A stretch of DNA of 64,000 nt from Gaiellasilicea sp963806955 (GCA_963806955.1 CAWDZG010000001.1:186001-250000); one strand, 5' to 3'. Shown: positions 25,313 through 34,078, numbered from the stretch's first letter. Notes: generated by a model not told the origin, from the letters alone. Made by a program: numbers and translations.

Positions 25313-26506
25313 ATGCGTCTTCGCCTCATCTTCGGCCTGCTCACGGCCGCCCTGCTGCTCATCGGCTCGCCGGCGTTCGGCGCCGAGAGCCACTCCGACC
25401 GCAAGCGCGTGCTCGACGGCCGGATCGACGTGCTCCAGCAGAAGATCGACGCCGCCCGCGAGCGCGAAGGGGTGCTCACCTCGGAAATCGAGGTGGTCAG
25501 CGACAAGATCCAGGTGCTCCAGGACGACGTCGACGCGGCGTCGTCCCGTCTCGGACAGCTCGAGAACGTGCTCGCGCTGCACCAGCGCAAGCTCGACCGC
25601 CTGAACGAGCTCTACACGCTCCAGACCCGCAAGCTCGTCTTCCTCCAGCGCCAGCACCGGGAAGCCGTGACCCGCCTGAACAAGCGCCTGATCGAGATCT
25701 ACACGTCCGAGGCGACGTCCCCGATCAGCGTCGTGCTCGAGGCCGCGAGCTTCGCCGACCTGCTCGACCAGCTCGAGTACCTCGACAACATCGGCCAGAA
25801 CGACCAGCGGATCGCGGGCGAGGTGGAGCACGCCAAGGTGGGCATGCAGGAGACCCGCAACGCGACCCGGAAGACGCGCAAGGCCGTCGCGGCGACGACG
25901 CGCACGGTTGCGGCCCGGACGGCCGAGCAGCGGGCGGTCCGTGACCGGCTCGCCTGGAGCCAGCGCGAGCTCGCGACGGCCCGCCGCGAGAAGCGCAACA
26001 CCCTCGCCGGCGTGCGCGAGAACAAAGAGGAGGCGCTGGAGCATCTCGAGTCCCTCCAGGCCGAGAGCGCGTCGCTCGCGGCGAAGATTCGCTCCTCGCA
26101 GAGTGCAGCCGTCGTGCCGGGCCCGACCGGCGCAGCCTCCTCGGCCGGTTTCGTCTGGCCCGTGCACGGTGTCCTCACGAGCCAGTTCGGCTGGCGCTGG
26201 GGCCGGATGCACGAGGGGATCGACCTCGCGGTCGCCAACGGCACGCCCGTGGTCGCGTCCGCGGGCGGTGTGGTGATCGTGGCCGGCTGGACCGGCGGGT
26301 ACGGCAACCTCGTCGTGGTCGACCACGGCAACGGGATCGCGACCGCATACGGCCACAACACGAGCGTCACGGTCGGGGTGGGCCAGCAGGTCGCCCAGGG
26401 ACAGTTGATCGCGTACTCCGGCAACACCGGCCACTCGACCGGCCCGCACGTGCACTTCGAGGTGCGCGTGAACGGCTCGCCGGTCAATCCGCTCGGCTAT
26501 CTCTAG
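25313..26506 (+). CDS. Secreted coiled-coil M23 peptidase (EnvC/NlpD-like)
   Basis: A 397-residue exported murein hydrolase or hydrolase activator. The signal peptide (LIFGLLTAALLLIGSPAFGA) is followed by a long coiled coil (about 30-260), then a LytM domain (VWPVHGVLTSQFGWRWGRMH). Zinc-site motifs are present: HEGIDLA (His, Asp), TAYGHNTSV and GPHVHFEV (HxH). All metal ligands appear intact, suggesting active endopeptidase, probably in cell division or wall turnover. A strong bidirectional terminator follows. Confidence 0.9.
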   Translation: MRLRLIFGLLTAALLLIGSPAFGAESHSDRKRVLDGRIDVLQQKIDAAREREGVLTSEIEVVSDKIQVLQDDVDAASSRLGQLENVLALHQRKLDRLNELYTLQTRKLVFLQRQHREAVTRLNKRLIEIYTSEATSPISVVLEAASFADLLDQLEYLDNIGQNDQRIAGEVEHAKVGMQETRNATRKTRKAVAATTRTVAARTAEQRAVRDRLAWSQRELATARREKRNTLAGVRENKEEALEHLESLQAESASLAAKIRSSQSAAVVPGPTGAASSAGFVWPVHGVLTSQFGWRWGRMHEGIDLAVANGTPVVASAGGVVIVAGWTGGYGNLVVVDHGNGIATAYGHNTSVTVGVGQQVAQGQLIAYSGNTGHSTGPHVHFEVRVNGSPVNPLGYL

Positions 26507-26601
26507 CGGGCCGTATCTCGTTCGGGGGTAACGGCGTTTCCAGCTTGTAAGTAGGAAACGATGTCTCTCCGAGGATGTCGTTCCTCGTCTCCCGACGCGT
26601 G

Positions 26602-26634
26602 ACCGGCCGCCCTTCGGGCGGCCGGTTGCTTTCT
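26602..26634. terminator. Bidirectional rho-independent terminator
   Basis: A perfect stem (ACCGGCCGCCC with GGGCGGCCGGT) around a short TTC loop, followed on the plus strand by TGCTTTCT. It lies between the convergent M23 and hpt genes and can serve both. Confidence 0.8.
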
Positions 26635-27238
26635 AGGCGGCTTCGGCGCCGGGAGTGCGGTACGCAGCCCCGGTCAGGTGCGCGGGCAGTTCCTCCGTCG
26701 TGACGACGTGGAGGTCGGGGAGCGAGCGCCAGCGCTCGTCGAGCCCGAGCCCGTACCCGGCGAAGAGCTCGTCCGGCACGGTGAAGCCGACGTGGTCGAG
26801 CGGCACGTCATCGACGAGGCGGCGGTAGGGGCGGTCGAGGAGCGTCACGGCCGCCAGGCTCGCAGGCCCGCGCAACGAGAGCGTGCGGGCGAGGAAGTTC
26901 AACGTCAGGCCCGTGTCGACGACGTCCTCGACGACGAGGACGTGGCGGCCGACGATCGACGTGTCGAGATCCTTCAACAGCCGCACCCCGCCGCTCGCGC
27001 CGCTCGCGTACGCGGCCAGCTCGAGGAAGTCGATCCCGTGCGGCACGGGCAGCGCCCGCGACAGGTCGCTGAGGAAGACCGCGCTCGACTTCAGCGGTGC
27101 CACGAGCAGGGGCTCGAGCCCTTGATAGCTCTCCGCGAGCTCGAGCCCGAGCTCGGCGACGCGACGGGTGATCTCCTGCCGGGTCAGGAAGACGGCGCCG
27201 ATCGGATGGCCGTCGGCGGCGAGGTGCTGCGCTAGGAT
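26633..27238 (-). CDS. hpt: Hypoxanthine phosphoribosyltransferase
   Basis: Salvages hypoxanthine/guanine with PRPP. Typical Hpt order: IGAVFLTRQEITRRVAELG, LLVAPLKSSAVFLSDLSRAL, the PRPP loop VLVVEDVVDTGLTLNFL, and VGFTVPDELFAGYGLGLDER. The 5' end is uncertain: no ATG, GTG or TTG lies in frame between the upstream stop at 27253 and the conserved start. Either a rare codon (ATC at 27238 shown here) or one more indel is involved. It follows the nuclease-like gene on the same strand. Confidence 0.85.
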   Translation of the reverse strand: MLAQHLAADGHPIGAVFLTRQEITRRVAELGLELAESYQGLEPLLVAPLKSSAVFLSDLSRALPVPHGIDFLELAAYASGASGGVRLLKDLDTSIVGRHVLVVEDVVDTGLTLNFLARTLSLRGPASLAAVTLLDRPYRRLVDDVPLDHVGFTVPDELFAGYGLGLDERWRSLPDLHVVTTEELPAHLTGAAYRTPGAEAA

Positions 27239-27252
27239 CGCGCGCCCCGCAT

Positions 27253-27621
27253 CTAGACGGCGAGCTTCAGTCGGAGCCGCTGGGCGAGCCGCTCGATGTC
27301 GCGCCGGTAGAAGAGCTTGACCTTCACGTCCGGGTAGAGGCGCTTCAGCTCCCGCAGCTTGCGGTTCTTGCGGGTCACGAGCGACTGGCGCATCACCGTC
27401 ACCTCGACGTAGAGCTCCTGCTCGGGCAGGTAGAAGTCGGGTGTGAAGGCGCTCGTGACGCGCCCGTCCGCGTCGCGCTCGAGCACGAATGTCGTCGGCT
27501 CGTACTCCCAGGGGACGCCGTAGTAGTCGAGCATCTTCGCGCACTCGAGCTCGACCTCGTTGACGAACCTGGGCGGGTCCGAGCCGGCGAAGGCACGGAA
27601 CGCGGGCGGCTGCCGGGGCAC
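27253..27621 (-). CDS. Nuclease-like (PD-(D/E)xK-type) hypothetical protein
   Basis: About 122 residues. The centre reads FTPDFYLPEQELYVEVTVMR, the PD...ExV arrangement of restriction-endonuclease-like folds, though the usual Lys is replaced by Thr, so activity is doubtful. A basic helix follows (LVTRKNRKLRELKRLYPDVK, then KLFYRRDIERL). I chose GTG at 27621 because TACCTT ends seven bases before it; TTG at 27654 is an alternative. It lies upstream of hpt on the same strand; the functional link is unknown. Confidence 0.65.
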   Translation of the reverse strand: MPRQPPAFRAFAGSDPPRFVNEVELECAKMLDYYGVPWEYEPTTFVLERDADGRVTSAFTPDFYLPEQELYVEVTVMRQSLVTRKNRKLRELKRLYPDVKVKLFYRRDIERLAQRLRLKLAV

Positions 27622-27680
27622 GACCACCAAGGTAGCTGGGCACTCGGACGGCAATTCCCAGGAGTTCCTATGCTTGAACG

Positions 27681-28493
27681 ATGTCCGACCGAGCCGAGGG
27701 GACGAGCTTCACGATCGCGCACCTGTCCGACCTGCACTGCGGCGGGCAGTACTTCGTCCCCGGGCTGCTCGAGCGGGCGATCAGCGAGATCAACGACCTG
27801 AAGCCCGACATCGTCGTCTGCTCCGGCGACCTGACCACGTTCGGTTTCAAGCACGAGTACGAGGAGGCGCGGCGCTACCTCGACCAGGTCGAGTGCGAAG
27901 CGATGGTCGTGATCCCGGGCAACCACGACTCCCGCAACGTCGGCTACGTGCACTTCGAGCAGCTCTTCGGCGAGCGCAACTCCGTGCTGCGCGTCGGCCC
28001 GGCGACCGTCGTGGCCGTCGACTCGACCGAGCCCGACCTCGACCACGGCCAGATCGGGCGGGGCCGCTACCGCTGGATCGAGGAGCAGTTCGCCGAGGGC
28101 CCGGGCGAGCTGCGCATCTTCGTCTGCCACCACCACCTGCTGCCGGTGCCGGGGACGGGCCGGGAGCGGAACGTGATCTACGACGCCGGCGACACGATCG
28201 AGTGCCTGCAGCGCGCCGGCGTCCATCTCGTCCTCTCGGGGCACAAGCACGTGCCGTACGCCTGGAAGCTCGAGAACCTCTTCGTCGTCAACACCGGCAC
28301 GGTGTCCTCGCTACGGCTCCGGGGGAACACGCGGCCCTGTTACAACGTCGTCGAGGTGTCGGGCAGCCACGTCGCCGTCTGGCGCAAGCATCCGTTCCAC
28401 GGCCAGGAGCGGATCATCCAGTTCTCGATCGACACCTTCGAGTACGAGAAGTACACGGGACGGATCGAGGACGAGGTCACGACCCGCTCGTGA
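27681..28493 (+). CDS. Calcineurin-like metallophosphoesterase
   Basis: A 270-residue cytosolic phosphoesterase with the full binuclear metal set: IAHLSDLHCGG, IVVCSGDLT, VVIPGNHDSRN, IFVCHHHLL and LVLSGHKHVPY. ATG at 27681 is six bases after TATGCT. The stop overlaps the cDPG synthetase start by 4 bp, so the enzyme is made with the cDPG pathway. I infer that it may hydrolyse cyclic 2,3-diphosphoglycerate or a related diester; nothing in the sequence proves the substrate. Confidence 0.88.
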   Translation: MSDRAEGTSFTIAHLSDLHCGGQYFVPGLLERAISEINDLKPDIVVCSGDLTTFGFKHEYEEARRYLDQVECEAMVVIPGNHDSRNVGYVHFEQLFGERNSVLRVGPATVVAVDSTEPDLDHGQIGRGRYRWIEEQFAEGPGELRIFVCHHHLLPVPGTGRERNVIYDAGDTIECLQRAGVHLVLSGHKHVPYAWKLENLFVVNTGTVSSLRLRGNTRPCYNVVEVSGSHVAVWRKHPFHGQERIIQFSIDTFEYEKYTGRIEDEVTTRS

Positions 28494-29740
28494 CGCGCGC
28501 GCTCGCCCTCATCGACGGAGAGCACTACGCGCCGGTCGTCAAGGCGGCGCTCGAGGAGCTGCCGTACGACTTCGTCGCGGCGCACGTGGTCGGCGGGTCG
28601 GAGAAGCTGCGCGACGACGCCGACTACGGGGTGGCGGTCGCGGCGGATCTCGACTCGGCGCTCGCGGAGCACCGCCCCGAGCTCGTCGTCGACCTCTCGG
28701 ACGAGCCGGTGCTCGGCCCCCGGGAGCGCTTCCGGCTCGCGAGCCGCGTGCTCGCCGCGGGCCTGCCGTACGTCGGCGCCGACTTCCGCTTCGACCCGCC
28801 GGTGCTGGAGCCGTTTCCGCTGCCCTCGATCGGCATCATCGGCACCGGCAAGCGGGTCGGCAAGACCGCGATCACCGCGCACGCGGCGCGGCTGTACGCA
28901 CGCGACCGGAAGGTGGTCGTCGTCGCGATGGGGCGGGGTGGCCCTCCCGAGCCGGAGGTAGCGCGCGTCGCGCCCGACATCGACGCGCTGCTCGAGCTCT
29001 CGCGGGCCGGCCGCCACGCGGCCTCCGACTACCTCGAGACCGCCGCGCTCGCCGGCGTGGAGACGGTCGGCTGTCGCCGCTGCGGCGGGGGGCTCGCCGG
29101 CTCCGTCGCCGTCTCGAACGTGGCCGCGGGCGCTGCGCTCGCCGCCGGGCTCGAGCCCGACCTGGTCGTCTTCGACGGCAGCGGCGCCGCCATCCCGCCC
29201 GTCGACACGGCGCGTCGGGTGCTCGTCGTGAACGCGCAGCAGGATCCGGACGTCGTCGTCGGCTACCTGAACGAGTACCGCCACATCGTCTCCGACCTCG
29301 TCGTGCTGACGATGGCCGAGCCGGGGAGTGGCTGGGAGGAGCTGCACGGACGGGCGCTCGAGCTCTCGTCGACGGTGATTCCCGTCGTCCTGCGCCCGCG
29401 ACCGACCGCCGCCGTGTCCGGTCGGACCGTGGCGTTCTTCTCGACCGCGCCCGCCTCGGCGCTCGCCGGCTTCCGCACCCATCTGACCGAGGAGCACGGG
29501 GCGGACGTCGCGCACGTCTCCGGCTCGCTGGCGGACCGGGCGGCGTTGCGCGAGGAGCTGGAGGCGGTCGAGGCGGACGTCTTCCTCGTCGAGCTGAAGG
29601 CCGCCGCGATCGACGTCGTGGCCGAGGCCGCGCACGAGCGCGGCGTCGACCTCGTCCTCGCGGGCAGCGACGTGATCGTCGCCGACGGCCAGGATCTGGA
29701 CGCGGCGCTCCTGCGGCTCGCGACGGAGGCGGGCGCATGA
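28490..29740 (+). CDS. cpgS: Cyclic 2,3-diphosphoglycerate synthetase
   Basis: Closes 2,3-diphosphoglycerate to the cyclic diphosphate cDPG using ATP, known as a thermoprotectant and phosphate store in methanogens such as Methanothermus. The 416-residue protein shows the family layout: N-terminal ALIDGEHYAPVVKAALEEL, a P-loop (GIIGTGKRVGKTAITAHAAR) near residue 120, VVVAMGRGGPPEP and VVFDGSGAAIPPVD, and a C-terminal domain. GTG at 28490 overlaps the upstream stop (GTGA). The adjacent 2-phosphoglycerate kinase supplies its substrate, so the pathway is complete in this operon. Confidence 0.85.
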   Translation: MTRALALIDGEHYAPVVKAALEELPYDFVAAHVVGGSEKLRDDADYGVAVAADLDSALAEHRPELVVDLSDEPVLGPRERFRLASRVLAAGLPYVGADFRFDPPVLEPFPLPSIGIIGTGKRVGKTAITAHAARLYARDRKVVVVAMGRGGPPEPEVARVAPDIDALLELSRAGRHAASDYLETAALAGVETVGCRRCGGGLAGSVAVSNVAAGAALAAGLEPDLVVFDGSGAAIPPVDTARRVLVVNAQQDPDVVVGYLNEYRHIVSDLVVLTMAEPGSGWEELHGRALELSSTVIPVVLRPRPTAAVSGRTVAFFSTAPASALAGFRTHLTEEHGADVAHVSGSLADRAALREELEAVEADVFLVELKAAAIDVVAEAAHERGVDLVLAGSDVIVADGQDLDAALLRLATEAGA

Positions 29741-30660
29741 GCGAACAGCGCAAGGGGGAGCGGGACTTCCTCGGCGGCGTCGACACGCCGTTCTCGAAGG
29801 GGCTGTTGGCCCGCGCGCTCACCGCCGTCGGCGTCCGCGAGGAGCAGGCGTACGAGCTCGCTCGCCGCGTGGAGATCGATCTCGCAGAGCGCCGGCAGGT
29901 CGAGGTCGAGCTCGACCGGCTCACCGAGCTCGCCGGCGAGTTGCTCGGCGAGGCCCAGGGGGCCCGCGCCGTCCGTCAGCTCCGCCGCTTCCGCGACCTC
30001 CAGGAGCTCGATCTCCCCGTGATCCTCCTCGTCGGCGGTGGCACCGGCACGGGCAAGTCGACGGTCGCCACCGAGGTGGCCTACCGGCTCGGGATCACGC
30101 GGGTCACGTCGACCGACTTCGTCCGCCAGACGATGCGGGCGTTCTTCGCGCGGGAGTTCATGCCGTCGATCCACTACTCGAGCTTCGAGGCCGGTCTCGG
30201 CCTGACGAAGGCGGAGGAGGAGGAGTCGGGCGACGCCGCGCTGCTCGGCTTCCTCGACCAGACCCGCAACGTGCTCACCGGTGTGGAGGCGGCGCTTCAG
30301 CGTGCTCTCGACGAGGGGTGGTCGATGGTGCTCGAGGGTGTCCACCTCGTGCCCGGGATGATCACGACCGAGCTCGAACGGGACGCGCTCGTGATCCACT
30401 GCGTGCTCGCGATCCGCGACGAGGAGATCCACAAGACCCACTTCTGGCACCGCGACGAGACCTCGGACGGCGTGCGTCCGGTCGACCGTTACATCGCCGG
30501 GATGCCCGAGATCAGGATGATCCAGGAGTATGTGCTCGAACGGGCGGCGCGGAACGACGTGCCGGTGATCGAGAACGAGCTGCAACGCGACGCAGTCGAG
30601 GCGGTGATGGACCTGGTGCTGGAGCAGGCGGAACGGGCCGCGCGCGGGGTGCGCGGATGA
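29737..30660 (+). CDS. pgk2: 2-phosphoglycerate kinase
   Basis: Phosphorylates 2-phosphoglycerate to 2,3-diphosphoglycerate, the first step to cDPG. The 307-residue protein starts with an ATP-cone-like region (TPFSKGLLARALTAVGVREE) and has a kinase core with Walker A (LLVGGGTGTGKSTVATEVAY), TDFVRQTMRAFF and LEGVHLVPGMI. It overlaps both neighbours by 4 bp, giving tight coupling with cpgS and glpX. Confidence 0.88.
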   Translation: MSEQRKGERDFLGGVDTPFSKGLLARALTAVGVREEQAYELARRVEIDLAERRQVEVELDRLTELAGELLGEAQGARAVRQLRRFRDLQELDLPVILLVGGGTGTGKSTVATEVAYRLGITRVTSTDFVRQTMRAFFAREFMPSIHYSSFEAGLGLTKAEEEESGDAALLGFLDQTRNVLTGVEAALQRALDEGWSMVLEGVHLVPGMITTELERDALVIHCVLAIRDEEIHKTHFWHRDETSDGVRPVDRYIAGMPEIRMIQEYVLERAARNDVPVIENELQRDAVEAVMDLVLEQAERAARGVRG

Positions 30661-31634
30661 GCGAGCCGGAGCCCGGCGGGACCTGTCCGTGTGCGCTCTT
30701 CGCGCGGGCGACCGAGTGGGCGGCGCTCGCGGGCGCGCGCTGGCTCGGCCGGGACGACCAGGACGCCGCGGAGGATGCGGCGAGCGGCGCCATGCTGGCC
30801 GGGCTTGCCGGCCTGCCGATCGACGGCACGATCGTGATCGGCGCCGAGGACGGCTCGCCGCTCGAGCCGGGCACGCAGCTCGGCGTCGGCGGCGAGAAGT
30901 TCGATCTCGCGATCGACCCGCTCGAGGGTCGCGGTGTCGTCGCGCGCGGCGGCAACGGCGCGATGTCGATGATCGCGGTCGGCCCGCCCGGTTCGCTGCT
31001 GCGCCTGCCCGACATGTACATGCGCCGGATGGCGGTCGGGCCGCGCGCTCGCGGGCGAATCGACCTCTCTCGCCCGATGGCCGAGAACGTCGCCGCGATC
31101 GCCGACGCGTTCGACCGCAACACCAACGACATCACCGCGCTCGTGCTCGACCGCCCGCGCCACCACGACCTGATCGAGGAGATCCGCGGCGCGGGCGCCC
31201 GGATCAAGCTGATCCAGGACGGCGACGTGACCGCGTCCATCTCGGCCGCGATCCGCGGCACGAACGACCACCTGGCGGTCGGGATCGGCGGCACGCGGCA
31301 AGCCGTGTTGTCGGCCGCGGCCCTCCGCTGCCTCGGCGGCGAGCTGCAGGCGCAGCTGTGGCCGACGACGCGCGGCGAGATCGACGAGGCCGGCCTGCAC
31401 GGGATCGACGACGTGAACCGCATCTTCAACTCCGAGGATCTCGCTCCGGGCGAGGTGATCGTGGTCGCGACGGGCGTTTCGAACGGAGACATCCTCCGCG
31501 GCGTCCGCTTCCTCGCCGACAGCGCCCGCACGCACTCGCTCGTGATGTGCATGCGCTGCAACTGGGTCCGCTTCACGGAGTCGATCCACTTCTTCGCCCG
31601 CGACCGGAGGGAAGAGGTCCGCCTGCTCGGTTAG
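30657..31634 (+). CDS. glpX: Class II fructose-1,6-bisphosphatase (GlpX)
   Basis: Dephosphorylates fructose 1,6-bisphosphate in gluconeogenesis. The 325-residue protein has the GlpX motifs FDLAIDPLEGRGVVARGGN (metal site), GDVTASISAA, GIGGTRQAVLSAAALRCLGG and VIVVATGVSNGDILRGV. As last gene of the cDPG operon it ties stored triose phosphate to hexose synthesis. The Thr usual after DPxEG is Arg here, a minor variation. Confidence 0.9.
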   Translation: MSEPEPGGTCPCALFARATEWAALAGARWLGRDDQDAAEDAASGAMLAGLAGLPIDGTIVIGAEDGSPLEPGTQLGVGGEKFDLAIDPLEGRGVVARGGNGAMSMIAVGPPGSLLRLPDMYMRRMAVGPRARGRIDLSRPMAENVAAIADAFDRNTNDITALVLDRPRHHDLIEEIRGAGARIKLIQDGDVTASISAAIRGTNDHLAVGIGGTRQAVLSAAALRCLGGELQAQLWPTTRGEIDEAGLHGIDDVNRIFNSEDLAPGEVIVVATGVSNGDILRGVRFLADSARTHSLVMCMRCNWVRFTESIHFFARDRREEVRLLG

Positions 31635-31640
31635 GCCGGC

Positions 31641-31665
31641 CCAAGTAACAGTCTGTTACTTGGGC
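31641..31665. promoter_or_regulatory. 25-bp perfect palindrome (copy 2)
   Basis: The arms CCCAAGTAACAG and CTGTTACTTGGG flank a single central T, seven bases after the glpX stop. It contains the 15-mer also found at 5700-5714 and 31718-31732. The perfect extended symmetry suits a dimeric repressor such as a TetR-family protein; a tight one-base loop makes a terminator unlikely. Confidence 0.6.
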
Positions 31666-31717
31666 GCAGTGGCGCCGAGCTGCCTCCTCGAGGCTTCCAG
31701 GCGTCCCGCTAAGCCTC

Positions 31718-31743
31718 GTAACAGTCTGTTACTTGGCTACACT
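31718..31743 (+). promoter_or_regulatory. Palindrome copy 3 overlapping a TACACT promoter
   Basis: GTAACAGTCTGTTAC at 31718-31732 ends five bases before TACACT (31738-31743), which is six bases before ATG at 31750. A bound repressor would block RNA polymerase. With copy 2 centred 72 bp upstream, looping or cooperative binding is possible. Confidence 0.65.
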
Positions 31744-31749
31744 CGCCGC

Positions 31750-32049
31750 ATGGTCGACCGCGAGCAGATCGTCAACGCGCTCCACACCGTCGAGGATCCC
31801 GAGCTCGGGATGGACATCGTCGAGCTCGGCCTCTTCTACGACGTCGAGATCGAGGGCCCGAAGGTCAAGGTGATCCACACCCTCACGTCGATGGGCTGTC
31901 CCGCCGGGCCGATGATCCAGGAGGACATCCACAACGCGGCGGCCGGTGTCGAGGGCGTCGACGAGGTCGAGGTCGAGCTGACGTTCGACCCGCCGTGGAC
32001 CCCGGACAAGATGTCCGAAGACGCCAAGTTCATCCTCGGCTTCGGCTAA
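31750..32049 (+). CDS. MIP18/SufT-like (DUF59) Fe-S assembly protein
   Basis: A 99-residue DUF59 protein: VEDPELGMDIVELGLFYDVE, then IHTLTSMGCPAGPMIQEDI, with the conserved Cys of SufT/PaaD/MIP18 proteins. It probably aids Fe-S cluster maturation. It is leaderless and the only gene whose promoter carries the GTAACAGTCTGTTAC palindrome, so it is likely repressed by an unidentified regulator. Confidence 0.85.
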   Translation: MVDREQIVNALHTVEDPELGMDIVELGLFYDVEIEGPKVKVIHTLTSMGCPAGPMIQEDIHNAAAGVEGVDEVEVELTFDPPWTPDKMSEDAKFILGFG

Positions 32050-32106
32050 GCACCGCGAGCACCGAGCCAGGAAACCGACGGCCTCAGAGGAGTACGGGCG
32101 TCCCGC

Positions 32107-33054
32107 TCACTCCGGGATCGTCAGCACGATCTTGCCGAGCTGCTCGCCGCGCTCCAGCCGCTCGTGCGCGGCCCGCGCCTCGCTGAGCGGGAACGTCGAG
32201 TCGATGTGCACGCGGGCGCGCCCTGAGCGGACGAGCTCGTAGGCGCCGAGGAAGTCCTCGCGCGTGCCCATCGTCGAGCCGTAGATCGTCAACTGCTTCC
32301 ACCAGAAGCGGTGCAGCTGCGCCGGCGGGTTCGGGCCCGAGGTGGCGCCGCAGACCGTCACGCGGCCACCCGGCTTCACCGCGGCGAGCGAGTCCTTCCA
32401 GGTCGCCTCGCCGACGGTCTCGACGACGAGGTCGACGCCGCCGAGCTCCTTCGCCGCCGCGGCCGCCTCCGCGTGCGGAACCGCGAGGTCCGCGCCCCAG
32501 TCGCGCGCTCGCTCCAACTTTTCCTCCGAGGACGACGTGACGAGCGTCTTCGCACCGAGCGCGCGGGCGAGCTCGAACGAGGCGGTCGCGACGCCGCCGC
32601 CGATCCCCCAGATCAGCACCCACTCGTCCGCCAGTAGCTGCGCCTTGGTCACGAGCATCCGGTAGGCGGTCTCGTAGACGAGTGGGAAGGCCGCCGCCGT
32701 CTCGAAGTCGATCGCGTCATCGAGCGGGAAGACGTTGCTCTCGGGCACCGCGATCAGCTCGCAGTGGGTCCCGTCCGTATGCTCACCGATCACCGTGATC
32801 GTCGCGCCGTGCTCGAGCCCAGGGTTGATGACGACACGCTCGCCGGTGTCGACCCGGATGCCCGCCCCGTCCGCGCCGAGAATGCGCGGCTTCGGCACCG
32901 ACGGGAGCCCCTTGCGAACCCAGAGGTCGAGATGGTTCAGCGACGCGGCGCGAAGCGAGACGAGCACTTCGCCGGGCGCAGCGACCGGGTCGGGCACGTC
33001 CTCGTACCGCAGCACCTCGGGGCCGCCGTCCTCGTGGATGCGAATCGCCTTCAC
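32107..33054 (-). CDS. MDR-family NAD(P)H-dependent oxidoreductase (zinc-independent type)
   Basis: A 315-residue alcohol dehydrogenase/quinone oxidoreductase-type protein: GroES-like N-terminus (VLRYEDVPDPVAAPGEVLVS, LNHLDLWVRKG, ILGADGAGI) and Rossmann domain (WVLIWGIGGGVATASFELA, LVTSSSEEKLERARDWGAD). The catalytic and structural zinc Cys sets are absent, favouring quinone reductase or enoyl reductase activity. GTG at 33054 is divergent from queG, 16 bp apart. Confidence 0.85.
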   Translation of the reverse strand: MKAIRIHEDGGPEVLRYEDVPDPVAAPGEVLVSLRAASLNHLDLWVRKGLPSVPKPRILGADGAGIRVDTGERVVINPGLEHGATITVIGEHTDGTHCELIAVPESNVFPLDDAIDFETAAAFPLVYETAYRMLVTKAQLLADEWVLIWGIGGGVATASFELARALGAKTLVTSSSEEKLERARDWGADLAVPHAEAAAAAKELGGVDLVVETVGEATWKDSLAAVKPGGRVTVCGATSGPNPPAQLHRFWWKQLTIYGSTMGTREDFLGAYELVRSGRARVHIDSTFPLSEARAAHERLERGEQLGKIVLTIPE

Positions 33055-33070
33055 GGGGCACAATCCTGTC

Positions 33071-34078
33071 ATGACAGCGGCGGAACTGGAGCGGATCGGT
33101 GCGGAGCTCGGCCTCGACGCCGTCGGCGCTGCTCCCGCGAGCGCGTACGAGGCGACGGAGCGGCACATCCGTGAGCGCAGCGACCGAGGGCTCTTCGCGA
33201 CGATGGGCTTCACCACACGCCGGCCCGAGGTCTCCTGCCATCCGGAGCGGCTGCTGCCCGGAGCACGAACCGTCGTCTCGGCGGCGCTGTGCTACTACGC
33301 GCCCGCCGACGAGCCGGATCCCGGGCACGGGACACTTGCCCGGTACACGTGGTTCGACCGCTACGCCGAGCTGCGCGAGAAGCTGGACGAGCTCGGCCGC
33401 AGGCTCGGCGGCTCCTACCGCGTGCTCGTCGACGAGAACGATCACGTCGACCGTGAGGGCGCAGTCCGCGCGGGCATCGCCTTCTACGGCAAGAACACGC
33501 TTGCGATCACGCGCCGCCACGGCTCGTGGGTGGTGCTCGGCACGCTCGTCAGCGACCAGGAGGTCGAGGCTGCCGAACAGCTCGACGCCGGTTGCGGCTC
33601 CTGCACGCTCTGCATCGAGGCGTGCCCGACCGGGGCGCTCGACGAGCCCGGTGTGCTGGACTCGACGCTTTGCCTGTCGTACTGGACGCAGGCGCCCGCG
33701 GCGATCCCCGAGCCCTACCGGGCCGAGCTCGGCGCCTCGGTGTACGGCTGTGACATCTGCCAGGACGTGTGCCCGTGGAACCGCGGCGTCGAGAAGCGCC
33801 GCGCCGAGGTGTCGCCCCCCGCGGGCGCCGAGCCCTTCGTCTCGCTCGGCGACTGGCTCGCCGCAGACGGCGGCGAGCTGATCGAGCGCTACGACCGGCT
33901 CTACGTGCCGCGCAACGATCCGCGCTGGCTGCGGCGGAACGCATTGGTCGCCGCCGGCAACGTGGGCGGTCGGGCGGAGCGTGAGGCCGTCGCCGCGTAC
34001 GCCGCCGGGGACGACGAGCTGCTGCGCGACCATGCCGAGTGGGCGCTCGCACGGATCGACGACAGGGAACAGGGATGA
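33071..34078 (+). CDS. queG: Epoxyqueuosine reductase QueG
   Basis: Last step of queuosine synthesis in tRNA: reduces epoxyqueuosine with cobalamin and two 4Fe-4S clusters. The 335-residue protein has cluster motifs CGSCTLCIEACPTGAL and CDICQDVCPWN, the conserved AGIAFYGKNTL and SYWTQAP segments, and a C-terminal HEAT-like end. ATG at 33071 is six bases after CACAAT. queA and tgt lie at 50708-52774, so the late queuosine pathway is present. Confidence 0.92.
   Translation: MTAAELERIGAELGLDAVGAAPASAYEATERHIRERSDRGLFATMGFTTRRPEVSCHPERLLPGARTVVSAALCYYAPADEPDPGHGTLARYTWFDRYAELREKLDELGRRLGGSYRVLVDENDHVDREGAVRAGIAFYGKNTLAITRRHGSWVVLGTLVSDQEVEAAEQLDAGCGSCTLCIEACPTGALDEPGVLDSTLCLSYWTQAPAAIPEPYRAELGASVYGCDICQDVCPWNRGVEKRRAEVSPPAGAEPFVSLGDWLAADGGELIERYDRLYVPRNDPRWLRRNALVAAGNVGGRAEREAVAAYAAGDDELLRDHAEWALARIDDREQG

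Noticed and set aside
5700..31735. GTAACAGTCTGTTAC copies as insertion-sequence ends
   Set aside because: No transposase, target duplication or longer shared flank is visible around any copy.
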